Positions 12,313 to 21,975 of a stretch of 64,000 bases of DNA are shown here, piece by piece. The notes below the pieces were generated by a model, which was not told the DNA's origin, searched no databases, and saw only the letters and a program-made list of their open reading frames with translations. Both the position numbers and the translations under genes were made by a program. The stretch is from Sclerotinia nivalis (lineage: Eukaryota > Ascomycota > Leotiomycetes > Helotiales > Sclerotiniaceae). Each line of letters opens with the position of its first letter. Position 1 is the stretch's first letter. The stretch lies in assembly GCA_029531795.1 (NCBI GenBank), contig JAPEIS010000003.1:62001-126000 (forward strand), given 5' to 3'.

Positions 12313-12606
12313 ATGCCATGTACAAAGATGGACAATAGCCCACTAAACATCGCGTTAAGTAAGCAAGACATATTTAAAAGTCTAGTACTCGGCTACGAAG
12401 CGAAGTCCGACAAAACGATCATGATCCACCTCGATTTTCAAACGTCGAGGGTTGGGAACTATGTTGACCCAGTATTCAGCACGATTGCGTGTGACTTGAG
12501 CGTTAAAGCTTTTCGCACAATCAAGACCAAGGTTCAGCTGGCTCTTTCAAAAGTACGGATATGTGATTCTGGAGGTCAACCAATTCGGTGCACGCGCTTT
12601 GACTGA
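12313..12606 (+). CDS. Weak hypothetical ORF
   Basis: A 97-codon ATG-started frame with no family resemblance. The part after KSLVLGYEAKSDKTIMIHLD has a normal amino-acid mix, which is the only reason to list it. No intron that would link it to upstream frames was established. It may be chance or a gene relic. Confidence 0.22.
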   Translation: MPCTKMDNSPLNIALSKQDIFKSLVLGYEAKSDKTIMIHLDFQTSRVGNYVDPVFSTIACDLSVKAFRTIKTKVQLALSKVRICDSGGQPIRCTRFD

Positions 12607-13462
12607 GGACGGAAAGACTCCGATAGTGACACGATAAATAGGGTTCGGGGCGATATCCGGGTGATACCCGATAAGCAGGAATGAAGGAGTATGATCAAAA
12701 TTGCGCCCTTCCTTGAATGGCTCAGCATATTGCCCTAAGTCGTCTGTTGCAACCGAAAGTGGCTTGAAGAGCAGCTTTGAGGTTGGTTAATTCCGAAAAT
12801 ATGACCTAATAATAATCCCTTGACACAGATGTCTAAGGCGATTTGTACGGGAATCTGGAAAAGTGATTTTTTGACTGTGAATGGCTAAGGAAAGGTAGTA
12901 TTTAAACGCCGGCTTGATTTCCACAAACACATTGAGATAGACAAATAAGTTCAGGATGCCTCGAATCATAACTAATGACATCTAAATAATGAAGCAGTAC
13001 CCATGAGTTGCTAGCCATAGGCAGACGGGGCTAATGACCTGGAGAGTGTGACCGTGGCTTACCACCAAGCATCATCAAGGTCATGTATCACTTCCAGCTG
13101 AAATACATACCCATTGCAGTTTCCTCCATTTCTCCGGATATGCTGACATCATGCGGGGTACATAAAGTACTACGGAGTACAAACTCGAAACGGGCATGCA
13201 TACGATTTGCCAAGTTGTTACCGTTATACCAAATAGCTCGGGGAAGTAAGGGGGGTTTCGGAAATCTGCTTGGCGGCATCTTGGCAGTCATTCAGCTCGG
13301 GTCAGCTGATGAACAGCTGATGGGAAGCAAAGGACGACTATAGCGTTGCAAGACATCTTTAAAGGATATAAATGATATTATTTTCCTTATTTTTGTGTTC
13401 TTCCCCACCAATAAGTGCTTTCATTATCAGCAACAAAGACTTGTCAGAATCTCAAACGAAAA
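12607..13462. other. Intergenic, upstream of the knottin gene
   Basis: No supported gene. A palindromic-looking TACGGAGTA motif lies at 13171-13179. The last 100 nt before the next ATG are T-rich, as expected of a fungal promoter. Confidence 0.45.
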
Positions 13463-13904
13463 ATGAAGCTCAGTCAACCACTTAGCATCCTCGCGCTTCT
13501 CGTAACATCGACTTTCGCGGTGGCCGTTTCTCAATACGATGCATGTACAGTACTTCTTCCTCGTCCGCACTCCCCCCTTCCATGATACTGAATCGTCAAA
13601 TCTAATCTGTAAACCATAGCAATGCCTCACTGAGGGTACTTTCTGCGCCGGCTTCGCGGGTCCCGTTGGCACCTGTTGTGATGGATTAGTGTGCGAAAAT
13701 GCGCCAGGTGTCGCAGACGATGCACACTGCATTCGAAAGAAGGTTTGCATTTCCTGACACCATATCTTGAGATGCAATATACTGACGTATCTGATTCAGT
13801 GTTTGGCGAAGGGTGCTACTTGCGTGAGCATTGCAGGCCCTGTTGGTACATGCTGTACTGGAGAATGTACCTTCGTTGCACCGGACTATAGCGTTTGCAA
13901 GTGA
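13463..13904 (+). CDS. Small secreted protein with two knottin-like repeats
   Basis: Predicted 104-residue secreted protein of unknown role. Three exons, all phase 0: 13463-13549, 13620-13742 and 13800-13904. Exon 1 encodes a signal peptide (MKLSQPLSILALLV then a hydrophobic core, probable cleavage near residue 22). Exon 2 encodes one six-cysteine unit, C31-x6-C38-x9-C48C49-x4-C54-x11-C66. Exon 3 encodes the second, C71-x6-C78-x9-C88C89-x3-C93-x9-C103. Both contain AGPVGTCC. The C-C-CC-C-C order is that of inhibitor-cystine-knot (knottin) folds. Cys28 lies outside the repeats and is unpaired on this count. The second intron falls exactly between the repeats, so exon duplication is the simple explanation. 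It resembles fungal small secreted cysteine-rich proteins (effector or antimicrobial candidates); which, if either, cannot be told here. Confidence 0.75.
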
Positions 13905-15624
13905 TGAGCATATATGAGCAGGGTGGCAAGGCGCATCGAGTTTGGATTTATCGGCGGAAGAGGTAGAAGCCTTATTCTTCTTTGAAACACAGTAGAGAAT
14001 TTAAACCACTTCCCACTAGTCTCAGTGCTATTTCTATGGAGACCTCATAAATTTGGGGCTCATCCTTCGTTGATAAACCACGTGATTGATAAATGCAACC
14101 AATAATTTTAGTTCTTGAGAGACGCGGCCAGAATTGCCATTGGTTTGTGATAGCATCGACTTTCCAAGGATGAGATCTCATTATTCTACAGTAGTGGACA
14201 ATGCTCCAATCCTGCTGGAAAAGGCATTTGTATAACCCTATATCCCAACTCACTGTGTTACAGGATTGAGGGCGTTGTACTGTAATTTTCTCAACAATGA
14301 AGAAGATCTCAAGATAGACGAAAAGTTATACTGAGAAAGTGCAGTCCACGACTGTCATTGTTCTTTAAATACTTTGGTAAATTTTGAGGTGGATATCCAT
14401 TGTGGTTTGATCATGAAAGTTGCTCTGGTACTGAGGTGAGAAGTAGCTCCCAGCTTGGCAAATTGATTGTGTTTGGAATCATCAGTCCCTTGTCCATGAG
14501 AAATATATTGTGAGAAAGTTGGATTGTTAGGGCCACATACATAGCTAGTTCATAGACATTAGATTACAAAATCCTTTGTAATTAAATATAAAAAGAAGGC
14601 TTCGCTTTCCCTTCTAAAACAATCAATCTTTTTTCATTAATCTTTTTGTATATTTATTATATACAATCCTAACCCATTATTATTTATATTAGTTTTACTA
14701 TTCGAAGTTTATACAATGTAATCTGATCAGTTTGTATCCTATTTTTCCTCGCAGTGTGCTATCGGGATGCACGTATCTCGACCTACCTTGTTTACAATAT
14801 TGTTTTGATTTGTGTATTGAAGTTGAACATTGGTAAATAGATATTTTGTTAGATCTTTCTTCATTGTTACTATACTGTTTGGAAATTCTTTAGACAAACC
14901 TCAACTCCCGATTCGGGCCCCGAAAACCCTAACATCCTATTGAACTTGTCTATCTGACACCTCAATATCCAATGCGGGCTCCATTATCTGTAATTTTCCT
15001 CCACTCTTTGTTACAAGAGTGCTTTTTCGACCACTGTTATTTTAGTTAGAGGACATTCAAAGTGAAATTATTAGTAGAGTAACTAAGGATTGTATAGGAA
15101 AGATAACCCTACAGTGTTGTGATCCAGAACCCCTGAGGCTGGTTTGGTGTGTCTGTTACAAAGATCATGGATCATAACTCAACGAAAGTAGCTGCAAGGC
15201 CGAGTACTGTGGGAAATTCACCTTACAGTAATTCACAAATATTATTTTGTTTAGACAAGTTGGAGGTGGTATCAGATTGGACATTTCTTCCAAAGCTCGA
15301 ATTTCTCCTCGAATTTCTCACTTGCCATTGACTTCTCAACTTCTTCTACACCTTTCCAATCTTGATTGCGCTGGCCTACTGACAATAGCTATCGCAATAT
15401 GATCTACTGTGGATGCAGCACTACATGTAAGGATCTGCCTTATTTTGCTTCTGATAAACACTAAATTCCTCTCAGAGATTGTATTCATCTCCTTCCTGCA
15501 TTGATCACTATTTTCACCTGTCACAATAACACAACTCACTGCATTTATGATCAATCTGCTGTACACCCATCCCTTCGATAATAAAGTCCCATTATTTCTT
15601 ACCTCAGCATTGCGAATCATTACC
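13905..15624. other. Intergenic, AT-rich
   Basis: No convincing coding sequence. The stretch 14570-14880 is strongly AT-rich with poly-T tracts. An in-frame ATG at 15547 could extend the next gene by 26 codons (see that entry). Confidence 0.5.
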
Positions 15625-16287
15625 ATGTAAGTTCCATAATTATCTGTTGACACTCAGGATGATTCTTAATATAATCACAGGGAGTTCAATGGCTTCTTGC
15701 CTCGTGGCTTGGGCTCTATAACAATCAAAAACCGAGGTTTTGTGGTTAGTTGCCAGGGCACCCAAGGCGATCTTCCCATAACACAACAAACCCAATCCGC
15801 AGAAACCTTTCCATACTTCAATGACTTCCCCGTTGAGATTCGGCTCAAGATCTGGCGCAACTCTTTCACTCCCAGAATGATTTATCTTCGTGAAGACGTT
15901 CAAGATCCCGCAGATGAGGACCGTTTCGTTGATCGACCATGCCGCAAAGCAAGATCTAGTCTCCCACCTACCGCGTTTGTCAATCGCGAAAGCCGTGAGG
16001 AAACATTGAAGCATTATTGTCGCCTTTTCCAGCCACTTGCAACACCCTCTCAATTTTTCTCGCCAGCAACAGTTGGGATCCCGAAATCTCTCTTTCCGGC
16101 TTCTCATCTAGTCGGACAACCCAGCACATCTATCAGCAACTGCAATATTATTTATTGGCATCCAAAGATAGATAATTTCTTCGTCACTATGGAAGCCCTA
16201 TGTGATCCCTTGATGTTCAAATATCTTCTCGATATGTCCCGAGGTATTGAAGGATCCTATAACTACATCGATGATATTGGGAGATAA
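15625..16287 (+). CDS. 2EXR-domain protein, paralogue A (probably frameshifted)
   Basis: First of four tandem 2EXR genes. The start is read as ATG split by an intron: AT at 15625-15626, intron 15627-15680 (GTAAGT..CACAG), G at 15681, then GAGTTCAATGG. This gives 202 residues. An in-frame ATG at 15547 would add 26 residues before the same junction. The 2EXR core is FNDFPVEIRLKIWRNSF, and the second conserved block is LPPTAFVNRESREETLKHY. The frame ends at TAA 16287, but another frame from about 16247 to 16483 continues the family's C-terminal half (AINLLKNFLGSLEAAIIVFN, matching ETLKALLKFTNLQQIVLVLP in paralogue B). No intron joins them, so a frameshift with loss of the C-terminus is likely. 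Function of 2EXR proteins is unknown. Confidence 0.6.
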
Positions 16288-17561
16288 ATGTGTGTTGCCC
16301 CGGTGCGGGAACAGACAATTTGATGGCCATGGATTGAGAGCTATTAACCTACTTAAGAACTTTCTTGGGAGCCTTGAAGCGGCAATTATAGTGTTTAACC
16401 GTAAGCCTGGTGAGGTTATTGGAGGGAATGCACAGAGGCCGATCATGCGCAGGTTCTACACGACCCAACGACCGCAGCCTTAAACTGATCAGAAGCCATG
16501 GCAGCTGAGATATGCGGCTCGGAAGGATACTTGCATCTAATATTACATTGTGAAGAATTCACAATCGCAAGTTAAGTATCACCAACAGCCTTATGGAAGT
16601 GTTGGGATGGGTAAGCTTATATGTGTATCATAATCGCCAATACCTGAAGCAGGCGGCTGGATATTTTTTCGGCGATTAGTTGCCATATGCTTTGTACAGA
16701 AGCATTGAAGGATGGACAGTTGTACCAGTGGAGATTTATGGAAATGAGAGGCCTTGGCTGAGCTCTGGGGTAGTCACTGTACTTTCAGAAGTTTAGAACA
16801 CTACTGTAAGAGGAACTTCAAATTGTCCGTGGAAGAGGATTTGGTCAGGTTAAATGCTCCAGTTGCAGATGCATAGCTTCAACAAATGTATAATTGCAAA
16901 ATTTGAGTTTTATTAATAGTCGATTGCTCTGATACAACCAGCTTAATATGAACCAGTTTGATATGTACCACAGCTCTCCAAGTCATTGTGTATGTTGGCA
17001 TAAACTAAAGTGATTACCATTCAGTGATATTCTCCTTGTAGCAAAAGGTATACCAAATAAATAAATGCATTAATCCAATACCTTCACTGCTTCTGAAATA
17101 TTCAAACTATTTAACTCACATTACATAAAAATCAGTTCGGTTAGTCCACTGTATATAGACCCTTTTTGGTTAGTGTAATGTAAATTTAACTTCCATTGTC
17201 CGACCGATCTCTTCAATAATGATTAAATAAAGTCCAGACTGGATGGATCCTTACAAAACATCTTACCACTGATAAATACTGAACAATCTTGTCTATCATC
17301 ATCTCTTCTGGCTTCTGGTTACAAACATTTTGTTCTCTGAATAATACTTGCTTTGCAGTAAGAATGAACAACCTAAGGATATGTAAGAGTCATCTGCCAT
17401 CTGCCTGCTGGTGCTGAATAATTTTTGAAAGAATACTAATATTGCCCTAAAGGACTTCAAATCAATTGATTGTCAAGGGCGCCTATACATCCATGAATCT
17501 CATCAAAACAATAGATCCATTATATAGGGACAATGTATTATTCCCAGGAGTTGGCATTACC
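16288..17561. other. Relic of paralogue A 3' part, then intergenic
   Basis: 16288-16483 holds the out-of-frame C-terminal coding remnant of paralogue A. The remaining 1.1 kb is AT-rich with no supported gene. An ATG at 17493 lies in frame with the next gene. Confidence 0.5.
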
Positions 17562-18599
17562 ATGTAAGCTATTTCACTAAAACTTTATTCAAAAACCCTT
17601 GAGACATTTGCTGACTTTTTATCAACCAGGGAAACATCAGGACGTATCGATCGGCTCACCACTACAATTAGAGGCTCACGAGAAATGGCCATCATCAGGA
17701 TTCGGTGTCTAGCTCGCTCGATTGCAAAACACAAACTTGTAGTTGCTTCCAAATTTCATCCATTTCGCAGGCTTCCACTTGAATTGCGTTTGAAAATCTG
17801 GCGCATATCCTTTGAGTCACGAGCAGTGAACCTCCGTGAAGAGTTCATGGTGCACCGCCAGTATTACGGCCGCCCGAGTTATTTTGAGCCTTCGTATGAA
17901 TTCTTGCCTCGTCCCTCTCGTCTAACAGGACGTAAGCATCTTCCGACTACAGCTTTCATCAACCAAGAAAGCCGGAACGAAACACTACATCATTATATTC
18001 GACTATTCCAAAATGTTTGGCGGCTTTTCACTACAGAGCCCGCCTTACCCAACACTATCCATTTCAATCCCGATGTCGACACGTTCTTTCTTGTTAGCTA
18101 TTATTTTCCCAGGCTTTGGTCGACAAGCCCTGGAGAATATATTGATACCTTATTCCCACCATACAGTCCGGCAGCCATGAGCTGCATAAATAAAATCAGA
18201 TCCCTTGAAATTTATGTAGTGAGAAACAAGCGTCGTCAAAGAGATTTATCTCTACAAGAGACGGAAACTTTGAAAGCCTTGCTTAAATTTACCAATCTCC
18301 AGCAGATTGTTCTCGTACTTCCTCGAAACACACGTCCATGGTTACACACTGAATTGATCGCACAAATGCAGGATGTCTTTGACCTTCGGTATTGTCCTGA
18401 TTGGATGAAAGTTCAATATTCTGGCAAGGTGATGCCGACTGTTACTTCAAGGGAGGATGATTTTATTACGAAGTTTGTGCCACAAGGTGTGAAGCTTCCT
18501 GATTGGCATCATATGCCTGAAGAATTTTTTCATGATATCATCGAGACACAGGGTCGGTTCTTTCTAAGAGATGAAATACTTGCAGGGGCTTTTAATTAA
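17562..18599 (+). CDS. 2EXR-domain protein, paralogue B
   Basis: The longest and best-preserved member of the tandem family. The start is AT (17562-17563) | intron 17564-17629 (GTAAGC..ACCAG) | G, giving METSGRIDRL and 323 residues. An in-frame ATG at 17493 would add 23 residues upstream of the same intron. The 2EXR core is at residues about 45-65 (FRRLPLELRLKIWRISFESR) and the second block at about 106-128 (LPTTAFINQESRNETLHHY). A C-terminal region with YSPAAMSCINKIRSLEIYVV and a Leu-rich NLQQIVLVLP strand follows. No signal peptide or membrane helix. 2EXR proteins are abundant in Leotiomycetes and have no established biochemical role. Same strand as A, C and D, with gaps of about 0.6-1.3 kb, consistent with serial duplication. 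Confidence 0.75.
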
Positions 18600-19155
18600 A
18601 CTACCATTTGAAAAGTTGCAGCTCGACAGTTATCGAGGAATTCAGGCATTGAAGCTAGGAAACAGTTTTGATAGTGCCAATTAGGAAGTCATGGTGTTTA
18701 GACACAACTAATACAATTTTACTTTTTTTTAAAGAAAGATAAACATGGGAATATCCAAAGTGACTGACCGATAAATAGAACATTGCAGCCTTTCCTCTAT
18801 ATACTTAGGGCTATCTATCTATTCAGCCACTATTTCAGCTGGTAGATGGGATGACTTATTGAGATATTTTCTTATGATACCATGAGACCAAAGGTTTTTG
18901 AACGAGGCTACAAGCCTCATTAAGTTAGGAAATCATATAGTAATGTATATTGACTGAGAAAAAGTAGATGAAGCCCTTGCTACAATTCACTAGTGTAAAA
19001 TTGGTCGCTTAAGTCCAGTTTACTCGCATCATATTTTTCTCTGATTTCTATCATCAATCCATCTCCACTCTGCTTTCTCGTAACGAAGACTTTAAACCTA
19101 ACCACAAAAGTTATCTCCTTCAATGTACATACAGAATATCTGAACCAGATATACC
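18600..19155. other. Intergenic in the 2EXR array
   Basis: AT-rich spacer between paralogues B and C. No supported gene. Confidence 0.5.
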
Positions 19156-19900
19156 ATGTAAGATCCATACTTTCAAAAAAATCCTATGACATTTCTAACT
19201 CACCACTCAGGGAACCAAAAGAGGCCCTTGCAGCCTTTCAGCTTGAAGAGCTGGCAAGTACATCAGAAGATAAACAAACAAAGTTTAATGTTGGGTAGTT
19301 TCTGTCAAAAGAAACCTCGACTGTCTGCATTTGAAGTCGCAACGAGACTGATCCGCCCCTATGACAACCTCCATGTAGCCTTTGTCAATCGAGAGAGCCG
19401 AGCTGAAACTTTGAAGCACTATCATATAATTTACCATGCACATAATACACCTTCCGTGATACAGGAATCAAGGTTCTTCGTAGCTCAAAAGAGGACTACC
19501 GACATGCTATTGCCCTATGTAAATCTACTTTAACCCAAAGATCCATTGCCTCACCTTCAGCTGGAGGCTTTTTTATCCCAAGCAACATATGAACGAACAT
19601 ATCCACTCTTTGTTTCCGCGATACAACCAAAACATTGTGAAATGTGTCAACAACATCCACGAGATCGAAACATTACATGTGAGAATAAGCAGCATATTTC
19701 ACAGAGTATTTGGGCATCTGGCCCAAGATGTTCTTCCATTTTTTCAGAACCTTCAGTGTATTACTCTGATTTTGCACCCAGGTGAAAGAATTCAAATTGA
19801 GAAGCTGAAGGAAATTCAGAAGCTTCTACGCAGAATTTCAGAGACAACTCGGCGGTTTGGTAAGCAAAATCTGGAGATTCAGTGGAAGAGGTGGTGGTGA
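19156..19900 (+). pseudogene. 2EXR-domain pseudogene, paralogue C
   Basis: Retains the family's split start: AT at 19156-19157, intron 19158-19210 (GTAAGA..CTCAG), then G and GAACCAAAAGAGG. That frame stops at a TAG after about 30 codons, before any 2EXR core. Homology resumes in other frames: HVAFVNRESRAETLKHYHII near 19370-19430, then SLFPRYNQNIVKCVNNIHEI and LQCITLILHPG between 19600 and 19790, ending near 19900. The core LPxEIRLKIW motif is missing altogether and at least two frame changes are needed, so the copy is dead. Its splice donor and acceptor are nevertheless conserved. Confidence 0.75.
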
Positions 19901-20546
19901 GAGGAGATTTGGTTGAGAGGCAAGCAGATGATCGAAGTGGGGGCGCAACGAGGAGCGAAGCATGAGATCTATTCCTTCTGGTGGGATAGTTTCGGGATTT
20001 AAGAGATAATTCCCAGAGTCAGGCTCCGATGGGCATAATTCCACAATTTCATTATTTTCATTGTCTAAATCAAGAAGCAAAATATCATCAAGGAATAAAA
20101 TATATTTGCCTGGCCATGAACAAGAATGTGAAGTGAACTAGATACTAAAACGCAGCCAGTATAGTTTCTGAAAGCTTCACAATAGTCAAAATAGAGTGAA
20201 TATTGAAAAAAAAGGAAATAGTTGTGAGCCAACATACATCATTGGTCTAGGGAACATTAGATGAAAGACCTTCAGATGATATCTTATTGCAATTGAATCC
20301 TGAAAGACTTGTAAAATCTATTTTATTGGTTCAGCTTTTATCTATAATATGACTGTATTAGGAGGTCATTATAGTTGGTAGTATAACCATCAACTCACTT
20401 ATTCCACAACAGTCAATTTTAAATCTTCAATTTATCTTGCTCTTAGACAACACATCTTGGAACTTTAACTACAAATTACAGATATCCTAGTGACTGGCAC
20501 AATCGAGAACTACCATTAGGCACTCAATATTGATCACAATAACACC
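19901..20546. other. Intergenic in the 2EXR array
   Basis: AT-rich spacer. A TAG at 20517-20519 is in frame with, and upstream of, the split start of paralogue D. Confidence 0.5.
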
Positions 20547-21485
20547 ATGTAAGACTCCTCATCTGATGACTTGAATGATTGCTAACTCTTCTCTTTTAGG
20601 AAGAAAAATCCATCCACAGTCATCGAAGGTGGCGCACCTCCAATTGTCAACAAAGCAACTCCCCTTATAATCCATCCCACATTGCGCAGCTCTACCGCAG
20701 TCTCAGCACAACACTCTGGTCCCGCAACAGAATTTATTCTCTTCCCTAAGCTGCCGGCAGAAGTTCGACTCAAAATCTGGCGCGCAAGCTTTGTGCCACG
20801 ATATGTCAAGATTCAAGATGGTGTTGTGGAAGAAGCACCCCTCAATAACATCTATCCTGTAGGATATCCCATGGAGCGGTTTGTGTCTAAATGCACAATC
20901 AAGCCCATTGTTGCCCTTCCTATTGCATTCGTCAATCAAGAAAGTCGTGAGGAAACATTGAAGCATTATATCCGACTCTATCAAGACCTTCACACACCTC
21001 ATCATGATGGCACGGATTTGAAACTTCCCAATACGATTTACTTCAACAGCAAGTTAGATACCCCTATCATCTTCGTTAGTTCAATTCATCTAGACTTCGC
21101 CGACAGACAGCATCTATACTTGCCCAGGCTATTTCCTGCCTATAACTCACGAGCCATCGAATCCATGAATAACGTCCGCTACGTGGAAATTTGCTACCTG
21201 GCATCATCCTACTCAAAATTCTATTCCTTTAGATCATACCATTGTGCCAAGGCACTAATGAGATTCAAAAACCTTGAACACATCATCCTCAGCGCAGATT
21301 CAACCCCACCTGCAGAGATGCAGGACACGGTCGACGATTTCCAAGATTTTTTGTCGCATGTTAGAAGACATCGGCGACATGCTGGTAGAAAGTTTTCGGA
21401 AATTTCGTGTGCGCTCCGGGATTGGCAGCAAAAGTACCATAGTCCAGAGGATACTGTCGGTTTTAAAGAGTGGATTCCGAGGTAA
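20547..21485 (+). CDS. 2EXR-domain protein, paralogue D
   Basis: Start AT (20547-20548) | intron 20549-20599 (GTAAGA..TTTAG) | G, giving MKKNPSTVIEGG and 295 residues. An in-frame TAG ten codons upstream of the junction excludes a simple upstream extension, and the next methionine in exon 2 lies beyond the 2EXR core, so the split ATG is required here. The 2EXR core is at residues about 49-68 (LFPKLPAEVRLKIWRASF), the second block LPIAFVNQESREETLKHYI, then LFPAYNSRAIESMNNVRYVE and KALMRFKNLEHIILS. Shorter than paralogue B at the C-terminus. No targeting signal. Function unknown. Confidence 0.75.
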
Positions 21486-21723
21486 TAGTTCCAAATTTTC
21501 TTCTACAACGATGATGAATTGGGCGGCGGTGCTTGAAGGATAAGATCGATATGCTTTATTTCATAGCCAACAGGAAAAAATCTTCAGCTCTGACTTTCAT
21601 TCCACTATAAAACAAGTTGTTCCTGCATTCAATGCAATACATGACCCAGCTGTGAAGATTATTTCACAGTAACTGAAGTTACTGGAAAAGTGTTCTGTGC
21701 ACACCTAATTATATACCAGAGAA

Positions 21724-21975
21724 TCAAGGTACTTGCCTACATTGACACCACCAGATACCCAGACAGCCACTTTCAAACCCGACCATGAGTTTTCTTCCGA
21801 TGTCTCTATCAAGGTTATCCCACCTCCTATTTAACCATATCCAACCAGCCATAACCATAGACAATAGGTAAAAAATCACAACAAACATACCCATCCATAC
21901 CTCCTCCTTGGATTGCCTCATCAATTCATTTCGCTTCACTCTTTTCCCTCTCACACGTTTTGGCAAGCGATTCAT
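21724..21975 (-). CDS. Possible small membrane protein
   Basis: An 83-codon ATG-started frame: a basic N-terminus (MNRLPKRVRGKRVKRNELMR), one strong hydrophobic helix (MFVVIFYLLSMVMAGWIWL) and a short tail. The charge pattern fits a single-pass protein with the N-terminus in the cytosol. No family recognised, no neighbouring support, and it could be fortuitous. Confidence 0.28.
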   Translation of the reverse strand: MNRLPKRVRGKRVKRNELMRQSKEEVWMGMFVVIFYLLSMVMAGWIWLNRRWDNLDRDIGRKLMVGFESGCLGIWWCQCRQVP

